Of a stretch of 64,000 nucleotides of DNA, positions 13,669 to 27,611 are shown in pieces. The notes under the pieces are model-generated. The model ran no database searches. It was not told the origin of the DNA and saw only the letters and a list, made by a program, of their open reading frames with translations. Origin of the DNA: Wyeomyia smithii (lineage: Eukaryota; Arthropoda; Insecta; Diptera; Culicidae); the NCBI RefSeq assembly GCF_029784165.1, contig NC_073696.1, positions 172,722,912 to 172,786,911 of the forward strand. Reading direction: 5' to 3'. The position numbers and the translations under genes were made by a program. How positions within the stretch are numbered: the stretch's first letter is position 1; the number at the start of each line of letters is the position of its first letter.

Positions 13669-14550
13669 TTTGACATCGATTTGATGTACAAGTAGTTTTT
13701 GTTCGTTTGCAAGTGCTAAGTGAACGCGTTCTAGCTTTGCAACAGGTGAATGTTTCACTAAGTCGAATCCTGGTCTCTGTGATAATCCTTGAGCCACTTA
13801 TCGTGCCTTGTGCCTTCCATCTTCTTTCAACGAGAAGATCCGTTTTAGGTATATCGGTCTTGGGCATCGTACACAAATTATGTGACGCTAAAATTACTTG
13901 CCGCAAATTTTTTATTTTTAATGAAAATCACAGTTACGTAACTGTTTTTACTAATATCATCCTCCTAATTTTCTTTAGTAGCTATATCCTAATCATCACT
14001 TCCTCAGTCTTCTTTAGAAGCTTATTCTTGACGATCACTCACATGATCCTGATCTTCACTGATTCGTTGAATACGACATTTCTACCAATTTAAATAGATT
14101 GTGTTACGTCATTCCACAATCTGGAACCATTGTTTGCGTTTCCCGCAAAAATCTATGTTTTTCTTGCAGTATCTTCGGAATTCGTTGCTTGTGTATTCTC
14201 CGCCATTATCGCATCTCAGCATTGAAATACAGGTTTCAAAACATGCTGACGCCATGGCTTCATACTCCTTGAATTTCTCAAAGACTTCAGACTTATGCTT
14301 CATCAGGCAAACTTCGACAAAAAACTTATAGTCAGCGATAAAAGTTACAAAATAGCGATAACCGTCGTATGTTTCCTGCTCCATGTTGCCACACACATCC
14401 GAATATACTAATTCTAATGGTCGTTCTTGGCAATTTCATACCCTAATGGTTTGATCTTGGCAATTTCATACCCTAAAATTTGAAAACAGCTTGCTTCCCT
14501 ACCAAACAACCGTCGCATGTTTCGAGACTTACCTGTTTTCCAAAATATAC
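13665..14550 (-). pseudogene. Degenerate Ty1/copia pol fragments
   Basis: Three pieces of a copia polyprotein are readable on the minus strand. From 5' to 3' of the element they are a zinc-finger-like pre-integrase piece with TCDGCLVGKQ (about 14520), an integrase core with DVCGNMEQETYDGYRYFVTF and RCDNGGEYTS (14109-14425), and a reverse-transcriptase start with SQRPGFD, SPVAKL and LALANEQKLLVHQ (about 13670-13797). Frameshifts and a missing linker separate them. The gag, protease, RNase H and LTRs are not visible, so this is a dead internal fragment. Confidence 0.75.
14428..14475. repeat. Tandem duplication inside copia remnant
   Basis: The string CTTGGCAATTTCATACCCTA occurs twice, starting at about 14428 and 14457, separated by ATGGTTTGAT. 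It interrupts the reading frame between the zinc-finger-like piece and the integrase core, which is one reason the element is judged dead. Confidence 0.8.
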
Positions 14551-15466
14551 CGATTTAAAAATTTAGTTTTGTCCCGCTGTATACAGAGTAAATATAATTT
14601 ACAATTTTCTATACATTTTCTGTTTGAACGGAACAGTATTCAAGTGTCAGATATAATACTATTTTAGCACAGACCTACAGACATAATACTTTGAACAAAT
14701 TTTCAATAAAATAATCGTTCGGATGATACCAGCACTTTACTTCAGTATTTCAGCGTCGTCCAGACCCGGCAGTAAAATTTAAGTGTGTAGATCATTATAA
14801 ACCAATTTAAATTGATGTTGTATTATTTCTTGTGGTATCAATACCTAAGATTAAAAATACATGACATCAAAGTCATAATGAAATGTTTTGTTGCTTTTAC
14901 CCAAATTAAAAACAAGCTAAATTATAAGTTTTATTACATCTGCACGACATATTATTTGCTAAGGGATTTGAAAAATGGTTGATACAGGTACTCCAGTTCA
15001 TCAAGAGAGAATGAGTCATAGAAAAGTTACATCGTACGCCTCACTGTGGTGAATAAATTTAATCTCTCACTTTCGTTTGGTTCATTTCCATTCCAGCTGG
15101 TTCGCTCAACCATATATGTAATACTTATTCAGCAATCTGATTGTGAACAACAATGCATCCTGTTTTTGTCGTTGTTAAGTTTTTGGTTCAAGGAATAAAT
15201 ATAGTAATGAAAACAGAAAATTAAATTAACTGAAAATATGATAGTAGGACCTACAAAAAATATATGTAATTCACTAGGTGGTTTAGTTTATCGAAACGTT
15301 ACATAAAGTAACCCAACCACAAACTAGATGAGCACGCAAAATACTGTGCCATTCAACGACACCTACTATGCACTAAGGTCTTTCCTACGCTGCTTTTTAT
15401 GCGTCTTTTCTCACTCGGATTTTCCAGTTCTTATTAGCTTCTCATTTTCAAATCGAATTTATTCTC

Positions 15467-15496
15467 GCGTACGCGGACCCCAGGTTGAGAACCGCT
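15467..15496. mobile_element. Solitary hAT-type terminus
   Basis: The complement of CAGCGGTTCTCAACCTGGGG ends at 15496. It matches the terminus of the hAT element at 34107-36010. No partner end is visible upstream, so this is probably a truncated copy or a small relic. Confidence 0.5.
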
Positions 15497-15861
15497 GTTC
15501 AACGGAAACTTTTTGGACGCTAGGACAGTTATGCTTAGAACGGCAGTATATACAATGCAAATCGCTACACTACACACTACACAGCAAACTGTAATCTCAG
15601 TTTCTCAACAACTGGACAATGCATATTTTAGTATCAGCGTAACGCAATTCAGAAAACTTTTGTTTTTCACCTATATTTGAAATGAGATCTCAGAGCGTTT
15701 AAGTTTGCTGCCTATTATAATTTTGCATAAATATAATCAGCAATCAATTCACACTTTACTGGTTTCTGTTTACTATCAACTTGTGCTGCTATAGCCTACC
15801 CTGATGTTGGCTTCGTTTCATCAATTAATCGGTTTGCATGAGAATCTATGAAAAGCAAGTA

Positions 15862-16747
15862 CCATGGAACGGGGTGAAATTGATCAATTTTTATAACAAT
15901 TTCCAATTAACTAGCTTCATGTACATTTTTCCCGAAATAGTATAATTTTAAAACAAGTACTGGTATGTGCTCCAGTAAACCTCTATGGCTATTGGTGAAA
16001 TTTCTATTGTCTACTTCATGAAATAAATTCAATAATTCTATAAGGTACTATGAGGTAAATTGGGGTGAAATTGATCACCATTGAAATCCATACATTCTTT
16101 TGGCAATGTGCTTTTTTTCGATATGCTAAAGATAAATGTTGATTTCTGTACTGAAAAATATCATTTACAGCTAGTTTGGAAACGAAAAAAAAAGATATTT
16201 CAGGTTAAAATTTGTTTATTTTGGTTCACGAGCTGCTTGTTGCTAAATTTGCTCTTATTTGATCGTCGTTAGACCGATTTCAATTCGGTTTGTTGCAAAA
16301 GCTCAAAAACTAGCTCTGAAATTAAAATCTTTGTGGTTTCCTGCGAATTCATCAGTATTTCTTTAATGGTATGGAATGATCATTGTTGAAAATTACATTG
16401 TTTGAGCTTTTACCAAACTTCACTCACTTCTCCAAATTTAACGTAATTAACCCTCAACTAAGATTACTTTAAGTAAATCAATTCTTTTTTTTGTTATTTG
16501 GAAACTTGTTTGATCAAATTTGATTAAGTTTTGACTGAGTTAGAAGAATTTTTCGAAAATATGAAAAATTGCACCGGGAATGCAAGGGTTAACTTTGACA
16601 GGTATGTGAATCATGCAAAAGTTGCCTTTAAGGACACGTTAACATTGCCTAGTGTTGTAAGAGCAATATCTTTTGATTAGTATTTTTTATCACGAATTTT
16701 CAGGTGATCAATTTCACCCCACTGATCAATTTTAACCCATTCCACGG
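15862..16747. mobile_element. 886-bp TA-flanked MITE, GGGGTGAAATTGATCA type
   Basis: The inverted ends read CC(A/G)TGGAA(C/T)GGG and then AAATTGATCA. TA lies immediately outside both ends (15860-15861 and 16748-16749), as expected for the Tc1/mariner superfamily. The motif GGGGTGAAATTGATCA recurs inside near both ends (about 16060 and, as complement, 16703). There is no transposase. A more diverged relative lies at 22690-23030. Confidence 0.75.
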
Positions 16748-16749
16748 TA

Positions 16750-18250
16750 CATCGCGTTGAAGCGTTATCATATTTCCTTTTTCTTCAATCAAATATAATA
16801 TATGTTGCTATTACATCATTTGTTTAGAACGTAGAACGGGAAAGTAGATCTGTTGATGGTGATACACTTGAAACATTAAAAACATATTGGAAGCTAGTAT
16901 GTTTTATGTTCGGAACAATGCAATTGAAATAAACAAGAACTCCGTAATTGTCCGTCACCCTAAAGCGTATGTCACTCTCCATTTCAAGTGAAGCTTCATT
17001 CGAAATGCATGAGTATATCGCCGTTCAATACTTACTTTATTTAACTTCTTTTCAACTGCGAATGGTGAACTTTTAGGCATATCATTGCTATATTTAATTT
17101 ATATAGGATCCAATATACGCTATTATTTGTTTTTCTATAAAAATGTTGACCATTTTCTATGAAATGCATCACAGCATAACAAACTTTCTTCAGGTTAGTT
17201 TTTGTAATTGCATGTTGCTTTTGCAATTGGATGGAGTTTGAAAGCGTGATTTCGTATTATATCTTACTAAGCAATGAGTTTCACAAAAACACAAAACTGT
17301 AGTTTTTCTAATCGTTTTATTAGTATTTGGTTGAGCATATTCAATGACACAACACAATACACGCTAGTGCATCAACAAAAAAAAAACATCTGAAAATAAC
17401 TTCCCCTAGCACTCATTATGACCAAAACAAATTAAAACCGAGAGCTTTGTTTATAGCGCTTAAATTAAATCCAATTCAATAAAGAAGTGTAAAAGCATTT
17501 TTTCTGACGTCTGAACAGAATGCATTCAAACTTTTTTTTCTGTTATTACACCGATCATTCATCCACACTATGATACGAATGGCAATATAAACTATAACAA
17601 AAATCCAAATCCTATGCTTGTGGTGTGGTAACTCCACTCTGCTATCGGAAATGACCAATTTGAAATACGAAAAGAACAGTACGGTAACAGTAGCTTTTAC
17701 GCAGGCATTCAGCAGCATAACACAACATATGTTTCTGACTATATCACTTCATCTTTAGTCACTTTAAGCGCATCTTTGCTGGGATGCACGATGGAGTTGA
17801 AAATTACTATTCACTTTGAAACTCGTTAGGAGAACGTAGTCAGCAGACATTATTAACCGTTTCGATAATCATTTCTTTTTCACTGCATCTTGAGTGCAAG
17901 AGTACTTGCTCGTACAAGGCACAAACTTTAAATTTATAAGTAACCTTCGGTTTCGATATCATCTAGTACGTACGCTCCACAGTGTTAGGTGTCGAACTCT
18001 AACACTTTCTAGATAAGTTTCGTCAAACTATCAAAAACCTGCGTGCTTATTTCTCCAGATCTATAACTTCATAGGATTATGGTCACTGATCGAATCCAGC
18101 ATTTTGTACTTAATCTTGACTTCAATTTTGTACTTTAATTTGAATCAATTTGATTCTATGCTGTCGTTTTCGAGCGACAAAACTCGCAAAGGAAGCATTA
18201 TGTTTGAAACGTAGGTATAACACCAAGTCGGAAAAAGACCCAGTAAGCTT
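16750..18250. other. No supported feature
   Basis: AT-rich sequence. The longest minus-strand frame (17476-17718) has a hydrophobic stretch but no splice context or recognisable motif. I see nothing else that can be supported. Confidence 0.5.
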
Positions 18251-18253
18251 TTA

Positions 18254-18425
18254 GGGGCCATCCACATACCACGTGGACAGCGGTGGGGGGGGGGGGGGGC
18301 GTTGGCTAATGTCCACGGTCCATACAATTTGTTCAGAATTTATATGGGCAGTTGTCCACGGTGGGGGAGGGGGGGGGGTGGTCAAAATCTTAAAAAATCT
18401 GTCCACGTGGTATGTGGATGGCCCC
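18254..18425. mobile_element. 172-bp G-rich MITE with GGGGCCATCCAC ends
   Basis: The inverted ends are GGGGCCATCCACATACCACG and its complement, flanked on both sides by TTA (18251-18253 and 18426-18428). Two guanine runs on the plus strand (about 18284-18299 and 18361-18378) lie on either side of a GTCCACGGTCCATAC core. The TTA duplication suggests a PIF/Harbinger-like mechanism, but there is no coding region to confirm this. A second copy is at 37659-37822. Confidence 0.8.
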
Positions 18426-18428
18426 TTA

Positions 18429-19971
<1,543 letters not shown>

Positions 19972-20099
19972 ACGCTTTTTCATATTATTGAATGTTTTTA
20001 GCTTTCGCAGTTAAGTTAATGTAATTGTAGGAAAATTATTAAACCTACTTGTCAAGGAAAAAAAAGCAATAAAACTGAAACTCAAAATAAACTTAAAAC

Positions 20100-20640
20100 T
20101 ATCTTACTGACTATAAAGTGAGCTAATCGTTGCAATTGAGGTTGCAACGATTTTTGTCGGAATTTGTTGATATTTGGCTTTACATATTTTCTAATGTTTC
20201 TACATTAGTGAGCCTATGTAGCTCGTTCGTGCTAAACCAGGTAGGACGCTTCAAAATCATTTTCAAAAGTTCATTCTGAACCTTTGAAGTGTCTTCTTCC
20301 TGGTTGCACAACAACTTGTCCAGATGGGAACTGCATATAACATTGCTGGCCTAAAAATTTGTTTGTAAATTAACAGTTTATTCTTGAGACAAATTCTAGA
20401 ATTCCTGTTGATAAGAGGATATAAACATTTGATATACTTATTGCACTTTGACTGGATATTTTCAATGTGCTCCTTGAAAGTAAGATTCTTATCATAAATT
20501 AGTCCTAAGTATTTGACTTGATCAGACCAATTTAAGACCACACCGTTCATCTTAAAAAGATTATAGCTTATTCCTGTGAATTTGGGTGCCCTTAGTGAAT
20601 ATAGAAGGGCGAGTAACTTCTCGCCGGGTTCGTCGCTTCT
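20100..20640 (-). pseudogene. 3' end of a jockey-type reverse transcriptase
   Basis: The minus-strand frame has VVLNWSDQVKYLGLIYD, TFKEHIENIQSKCNKYIK, PLINRNSRICLKNKLLIYKQ and RPAMLYAVPIW in the order typical of the end of the RT domain of jockey-like non-LTR elements. A further piece (KRPTWFSTNELHRLTNVETL) follows in another frame. The catalytic part of RT, the endonuclease and ORF1 are absent, so this is a 5'-truncated, frameshifted copy. Confidence 0.75.
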
Positions 20641-20867
20641 ATGTCTGCTTGCCGGAAAACAATGAGTTTCAGTCTCTTAAAAGTTGTCTTTACTCAGGGC
20701 ACCAAAATTCGCAGGAATGATTAAAACGCTATAATTATTCTTTTTTTTTAGTTTGAGCTTAAGGGAAAAACTTGTGTTTACCAATGTTGTCAATCATTCT
20801 AACTATACTAAATAGCTTCAACGTGCAAATGTTAAAGTTTAATTGTTGAACTGAAATAAAAGTTTGT

Positions 20868-21235
20868 GGGTTAGGTGACGTTATATGGCATCACCCGCCG
20901 AAAATGGGCTAATCCACCTAGCGGCAATACGTAGCCTTTCTCATTCGAACTTATTGTTTGTTAAAATAAAATTACAGGAACACTTCAATTTTCAGAAAAA
21001 AATTATTGTGTAGTTTCTAAGATCATGAAAGATCATGATTTTCACATTTTATTACATAACAGACATAGTTATAGTCTGATCACAATAAAATTTGGGGCAA
21101 ATAGACCTTTCGTTTGCAACTAATTTCAGGAAATTTAGATCAGCCAACTCTGAGAAAGTGAGATTTGTAGAGTGACCTTTTGAAGCACTTTTAGGCCTTT
21201 GGTTTGGTTTCTAGGAGAAAGTCAAAACAAATAAT
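20868..21235. repeat. Mosquito dispersed repeat, short copy
   Basis: It begins near GGTTAGGTGACG, has the GCCTTTCTCATTCGAACTTA block also seen at 6940, and the ACATAGTTATAGTCTGATCAC and CTGAGAAAGTGAG blocks seen in the 12-kb array. It ends GGTTTCTAGGAGAAAGTC. It is non-coding and gives the approximate beginning and end of the family in compact form. Confidence 0.65.
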
Positions 21236-21394
21236 TTTGTCAAATCTGCCTTCTTATTTGTATTGCTTTAAATAACTTCCCATTTATTAATAAAGGGTGA
21301 ATTTTTAAGAATTTGGTTTTTCTTTAAAAAAACGCATAAAAATTACAAAACTGTATGAAATCTTTATTTGAGCCGATAAATTGGTTTATGCCAT

Positions 21395-22096
21395 TTACTT
21401 TTTAAAGATAATTTCATTAAAATGTTGGCCACGGCTACGTTTTAAATGGTCCTACGAAAAGTCCAATTTTGGGTCACTTTTTCGAGCATTTCGGCTGGTA
21501 TCTCGCGAATAACGCGTGTAATGTTGTCTTCCAAGGCTGGAATTGTTGTTGGCTTATCCGCATAGACGAGACACTTAACGTAGCCCCACAAAAAACAATC
21601 TAGCGGTGTTAAATCGCATGATCTAGGAGGCCAATTCACCGGTCCATTTCGTGAGATGAATTGCTCACCGAACTCATTCCGCAATATGTCCATTGATTCG
21701 CGCGATGTGTGGCACGTTGCTCTGTCTTGCTGAAACCACATGTCAACAAGACCCAGCTCTTCCATTTCCGGCAAAAAATCAGAAATCATCGCGCGATAGC
21801 GAGCGCCATTGACCGTGCGATTTTGATCATCTTTGAAGAAGTACGGACCAATGATGCCTCCAGCGTGTAAACCGCACCAAACCGTGCATTTTCTGGGTGT
21901 ATTGGCGATTCTTGTATTGCCTCTGGTTGCTCTTCGATCCAAATGCAGTAATTTTGCTTATTAACATACCCATTTAACCAGAAATGAGCTTCGTCACTGA
22001 ACACAATTCTGCGCGAAAAACATTTTTCACAGAGGACGAATTTTGATAATGAAATTCGATTATTTGTAAGCGTTGTTCAGGCGCAAGTTCATGGTG
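21395..22096 (-). pseudogene. mariner-superfamily transposase, internally deleted
   Basis: Read on the minus strand, an N-terminal piece (ELAPEQRLQIIEFHYQNSSS, about 22091-22025) runs directly into the catalytic half, FSDEAHFWLNGYVNKQN, so most of the DNA-binding region is missing. The later motifs are FQQDRATCHT and CDLTPLDCFLWGYVK. The first and third supply acidic residues of the catalytic triad; 36 residues separate the second and third aspartates. One frameshift lies near 21893 and another near 21447, after which the normal C-terminus (HLKRSRGQHFNEIIFKK) is still readable. The copy is inactive. Confidence 0.85.
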
Positions 22097-22689
22097 AAAT
22101 GGTAAATCAAACTGAGTACATTAGACTTTGACAGCTGTCAGAATTCCCGCGTGAACTGTCAAATCTGAATACACGAAAAGCAAAATAGCAAAAAATTCAT
22201 CCTTTATTATTGAGAACGTGTTACTGAATTAGTAGTGTAGCGGTGCTATGATTGATAAGTGTAATGGGCTGCTGGTGCTTGTTAGACCAGCACTTTACCT
22301 AGTTTCGAGTTAACTGTGATAATTATAAGCTGAGCAAAATATTGTTAAACCGTTTTGCTATTCAGTGTGAGAAAGCTTTGTATCTAACTAAGTTATCATA
22401 GTTGTTATTACCTCATGACAAAAAAATTAAAGTAATAAATATTTCATCTTGTTTCAGGTCGCGACACCAGAATGATTCAAACCAGGTATGTTAAAATATT
22501 GGTTTCTCTGCCAAAATTAACTATCGACCAATTTCAAGTGTCTCTGATTTGGAGTAAACTTTGCACACATATTTGGCTCGGCAAAAAAGCAAAGCTTTGG
22601 TGGTACATTACTATGGTTTTACTATAGATACTATGGCTATGAGTGTAATATCTGTCATTTGCTCTAGGAAATAAAACCGAGAGATCTCT

Positions 22690-23030
22690 AAAGTCATATG
22701 AGATAAATCGAGGTGGAATTATTCACCAATGAAATTCATGCATTCGAAATTTGCTATCATTTGTTATGAAAATGTTAAATTGTGATTTTTGCAGTAAAAA
22801 TATCAATTACAACAACTTTGAAAACGATATAATGATACTTCAGTTCAATTGATCTATCCATTTTAGCTCACGAGATGGAATTTACTTATTTTTCTCTTAT
22901 GAGTTCATCGTTCATCTAAATTCAATTCGGTTTGTTGCGTAGTGTCGAAAATTAGCCCTGGAAATATCTTCTCATAATTTCATGGTGAATCATCATCAGT
23001 ATTACATTAATGGTGTGGTACAAATCCAAA
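22690..23030. repeat. Diverged relative of the 15862-16747 MITE
   Basis: Landmarks occur in the same order as at 16040-16330: AAATTCATGCATTC, a CAGTAAAAATATCA block, TCACGAGATG, and TTCAATTCGGTTTGTTGC. Ends are not clear, so this is probably a truncated old copy. Confidence 0.6.
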
Positions 23031-23032
23031 AG

Positions 23033-23560
23033 TTCAAGACCTTACGGTGAGGTAGTAACAAAAACGCCTAAGCACCGTGAAGGTGCCGCGGAAAGAAAGT
23101 TGGAGAATATCGTGTTTACCGACGATAAATTCTTCTCCGTACAACAGTTCCTGATCAAGCAGAACGACAGAGTTTGGTTTTAAAAAAGATCACGCGATGT
23201 AGACGACGACAGAAACTAGCTTCGGCGATGATTCGGGCCGGAATCACCCGTGATGACTCCGCTGGTTCTTGTCCCTGAAGGTGTAAAGATCAACCAGAAT
23301 ACATGTCATGAACTAGTTCTGCAGAACGTCGACGAGCCGTGGGCACGTCGTCATTTTGGTACCAGGATTGAGGTTTTCCAACGAAAAAGGCGCTTTATTA
23401 CAAAGCGCAAAACCCCAACTCAGGATTGCGAAACATTTTCCAAGATTTTATTTTTGGAATGGCAGGCAAGTTCACCGGACCTGAAATCTATGAACTTCGC
23501 CACCTGGGGTATGTTGAGAGGCGAAATTGTTTGTTGTATTTGGAGACTTGTAAACAGGCA
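23033..23560 (+). pseudogene. Second Tc1/mariner-type transposase remnant
   Basis: The frame reads ENIVFTDDKFFSVQQFLIKQ NDRVW, then after a stop codon and frame changes PEGVKINQNTCHELVLQNV, EPWARRHFG and QASSPDLKSMNFATWGML. This is the order of the catalytic half of a common insect Tc1/mariner transposase. The second catalytic block is degraded. It is distinct in sequence from the mariner copy at 21395-22096 and has several disruptions, so it is dead. Confidence 0.75.
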
Positions 23561-23744
23561 TGGGGAAAACACAGCACACCAAAGCGCGTGGGGCCCATCT
23601 GCTAACAAACACACCACGCAGGGCTATTCGTATTACACTCCGTCGCTAGCTGAAGACAAAACACTGGAGAGCCATTCGTGAACACGCGAGCCGAGGGTTA
23701 TTAACTTCGGCACATGAGGCAACCGAGAGCTCGCAGTTTCGGGA

Positions 23745-23977
23745 GACACACAAGCATTGGTCGCCACGACGAGATCGACAATGGTATAATATTGGAAAGC
23801 TTGACGGTAGTCATCGCATACAACCACCTGAAATATTTTTTTTTACATATGTACTTTTGTAAACATGATGCGTTTGAGAAAACACGTGTTAGCAAGCGGG
23901 CTTCCGAGGGCTCGCGAATTCGGGAACACTCGGGCCTGTGTTTGCCGAAGCTTCTGAAGGGCTGTTTTATTTAGAAC
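23745..23977 (+). repeat. Diverged direct repeat, unit 1
   Basis: Shares with 24470-24625 the order ACACAAGCATT(G/A)GTCGCC, GAGATCG(A/T)CAATG, AGCTTGA(C/T)GGTAGT, TACTTTTGTAAA, GAGAAAAC, AGCAAGCGGGCTTC and AGGGCTGTTTTATTTAGAAC. Unit 1 has about 60 extra bases near its 3' end (23910-23965). Nature unknown. Confidence 0.75.
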
Positions 23978-24469
23978 ACTAAAGACAAAACACTGGAGAG
24001 CTGAACACATAGGTGACATCAGATTCAAAAAAAAAAAATTGGGGGTGTTTCGAGATAAACGAAGTTTTAGTTTTTAAACGTAAAAATATCAATACTGGCA
24101 ACACTGTTTACAAAATCTGATGATGCCATTGTAAATTTAATAACCTTTAAAAAGAGTGTCCAATATTGTCTGTAGCTCCTACGGTCTCTGAGATATGATG
24201 TTTTTCACAAACATGGAAAATGATTTTATGTCAAAAAATACAAGAATGGAGGGCCCCGCAATTGGAGGTGGGTTGTCCGATTGACCCAAAACTCTGGGTT
24301 TTTCAGTTTCGACCTGAAACAAGTCGTTTTATTCATTTTGAAGCAAATTGGAGAGAGTCGTTGCATTTGCCTGATCACTTGACATGCAATGACCCATATG
24401 CAGATATCTGTATGAAAAATATGTTAAAAATCTGTATAAATGCAGATAAATCTGTATATGTGGCATCAC

Positions 24470-24625
24470 TGCACACAAGCATTAGTCGCCTCGATGAGAT
24501 CGTCAATGCTATAATAATGGATAGCTTGATGGTAGTGATTTTTTTTCATATTTACTTTTGTAAAAATAAAGCGTCTGAGAAAACAAACCTAAGCAAGCGG
24601 GCTTCAAAGGGCTGTTTTATTTAGA
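24470..24625 (+). repeat. Diverged direct repeat, unit 2
   Basis: Shorter copy of the unit at 23745-23977, lacking the segment that corresponds to 23910-23965. The pair could be two copies of a dispersed element or a local duplication. No coding capacity. Confidence 0.75.
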
Positions 24626-25394
24626 ACATTGCGGGTTTTCGTGTTGTGAAAATACTCTCCGTGAACTGAAACACACATGCGGTGGTGTGGTGGGTTTAGA
24701 CATGCCTGGTTTGTACTCTATGTACCACGTAAATAGTCTAAATTGTTCCGATCATGATACATTACTTTCTCACTGCGACCAGAATCGTTGATCGATTTTT
24801 GGATCGATCACTTTCATTCAATCACCACAACTTTAAAACTTTTACTTCAAAACTTGTTTTGCATTGTTCTGATGTAAGCAAACGGTTTCTAACATATCTA
24901 AGACCTTAAGATGGATTCTTTCCTAAAAATATTACTTTCTCAAAAAAACTGGCAGTTTTCGCTCCCAGACCCTGAGCCGAATTACAGAGTGGACAAGAAC
25001 AGAGTCAAATCACAAAGGACCCAAACTGAACCCGTTCTGGTTCATTCTACTTTCTGACCGAACTGAAACCCGAACCCAATTTTTCGTTTCAATGTCGAGC
25101 ACTACGCTGATTCTGTCTTAAAATGCACGAAAGCCTATTCCACTCCTCTCTTTAAAACCAAAAACTTTGAGGTAATGGTAACGCTTTTTGTACGCTTGCT
25201 CATTCAATTTCATGAACGGGTTTGAAATTACGCTCAATATCTTGACGCCTGTAAAACCGCCAAGCGTGTCAGTTCAATCAGTTTCGTTGATAAACCACGT
25301 ACAAGCCTAATTTGCCACCACTCATTGCATTTAACTAAATCGTCCGCCGCATTGAAGTTTTCAAACAGATGATGAGTCTTGAGTGATTCACTCA

Positions 25395-25600
25395 GATGGT
25401 CTCGAGATACGATGCTGGCCTAACAAGCCAGTCGTGGTAGGTTCGAGTCTCGGCTCGGGAGAGACTGTTAGTGTCAGTAGGATCGTAGCGCCAGCGTCGC
25501 AATTGGCCTGTACACTAAACCGTTGGCTGCGAAGTCTGTGTATAAAATAAACAGAAGGTCGATTTCCGAATCGGAAATCACAATAGGTCCCAAGAAAAAA
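25395..25600 (+). repeat. tRNA-derived SINE family 2
   Basis: The head reads GGTCTCGAGATACGATGCTGG and then a B box, GGTTCGAGTC (25440-25449). The body contains GGGAGAGACTGTTAGTGTCA and GAAGTCTGTGTATAAAATAA. Both RNA polymerase III box positions fit a tRNA-derived SINE. I recall a very similar repeat from mosquitoes. The 3' limit is uncertain and no clear target duplication was found. Confidence 0.8.
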
Positions 25601-27611
25601 TACTGTATTCAGAAGCAGTTTGCAACAAAATATCTCAATATATATACGAATCAGATGTAACGCTTTTCAAGGTTAATTTTCACGTTAATTTTCGCTGCAA
25701 ACAATCCTTAGAACTTTCAAAAAATTAACCAGCAAATCCATAAAAGTAAATCACCAAACTTTACTTTTACACTCCGTAAACGTTTCATCTTTTTTTTTTT
25801 CCACATTAACCATCAAATTCATGCGAACGCACTAATATTGATGGCTAAAATACAGTGGCACTGTCGGTAAAAATGACAACAAACACATTTTCATCTCTAT
25901 TTGAAGCGTCAAAAAAACTATTAATGTGTACCAGTTTATGACTAAATTTGTCTCCCTGTTAATTGAATGATTGATAGCCTGAAGGAAAATAAAACGGTAA
26001 TGCTTGAAAAGGTAGAGTGAGAAACGAATAAATAATTGAATAAAATAATACAAAATTGATGGTCAACGAAGAGGTGAACGGTTTTAATCATTAAAAGTTC
26101 GAGGTCACTAGAACATCACATTCTTTGGTTATGCAATTTAAATGGCAGCTATTGCGGTTGAACTGGCACATTTCAGGTCATTAATTTCGATTGATCATTA
26201 CTATTGGTTCTATATTGTTTTAAACTATTGTGTTTTTTATTTCCCGTTTCATCTCTTCTAACGAGTTCGATCGTATCCACTGATTTGAGTATTTTTTTAA
26301 ATATCATAATACTAATGTCTATATATAATAACAAAGCTAATGGAAAATATATAATGAAAATTTATATACTATTGCTGCGAAAGCTCATTTTCCGAAGATT
26401 TCCGTATTCTGTACCGTCACTTGTACTCGACTGGACCTTATGATAATTTTTCAGAATCGCACCTCGTGAATTCAATTTTAAGCCTCAGCTGTAAACTCGT
26501 CAATTTTGATATCGTATATAAGGGGCCACATTCTTGTGAGGTGCGAAGTCACCCCATTTTACGATGTTAATGACTGCTCAGGAATGAGAATAGGAAATCA
26601 GAAATAACACTTAATCGCTGCTGCAATTAATAAGATTTGCTTCAATGTTTCGTAGTTTATTGTATTGATGTATTAATTTATTGATGTGTTAGTGACCATG
26701 TTGACAATCAGTAAATAAATAAATGAATGATAATATAAATAAATAATAGAAGACAAAATAATCAAACCGGATTTGTTGCTTCGCATACGGAATAAGCAAT
26801 CGAATGACAAATGAAGAAAAACAAGTTGGAATATGCTTTAATGAAGGTTCCCCGAAGTAATCTTTAATTGCCAACAGTCATTTACAGTGACCAAACATGA
26901 CAACAATGTTGTTGGTCGGTGGCACTGAAAGGTCCATTCGACAGCCTCGACACATGTGATCAACGAAAACGACACATGGGATCAACGAAAAATTCGGTGA
27001 TGGCATAGTCGATCGTCGATTATGCCGTCGGTCCATAGAAAACCCACTAACTTGACGAATCTTTCATTGCATACGCTCTGTATTCTGCCTCTACTACCCA
27101 ACTGACTTCACGTATCATTCCACATTGATTCATTTATCAAGAAAAAAAAGAACGCACTTAATATTGACAAAGACCGTCACAGATGCAGAACTCCGTTAGC
27201 AGTTTCACGGTGTGCAAACCAATTGTGTCAATTTCTTACAAACAAGAAGACGCAAATTAAAACAACTTAATTATCTTGAAGAATGTTCGTTGGGAGAAAA
27301 TCATCTAAGTTTCGCATCACCAAAATTACACTGGTTGACAAAATTAAAAATAAAACCTGATTAGTTCTTCTCAGATTCTTGTGAATTGTGAGTTTGTTCT
27401 ATTACTGACAAACTTCACCTTTCTATGATCGCAAAAAGTGTGCTATAATTTTTATTTCATTACGGCTGATTGGGTCACGCAAACGCAAAATGTTTGTTCA
27501 TCGCAACTTCTTTAACCGCAAAGCAGAAGCCCTTAGGATAAGATTACGGTTACTTCTGATAACGAATACTTATTTTGATACAGGAAATCAAACGGTTACG
27601 AATCTTGAAAA
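25601..27611. other. No supported gene
   Basis: AT-rich DNA without a convincing exon. A few less AT-rich stretches (26930-27080) could be unique sequence or promoter DNA, but nothing specific supports that. Confidence 0.5.

Noticed and set aside
17476..17718. 80-codon minus-strand frame with a hydrophobic segment
   Set aside because: It is AT-rich, lacks splice signals and recognisable motifs, and is no longer than expected by chance.
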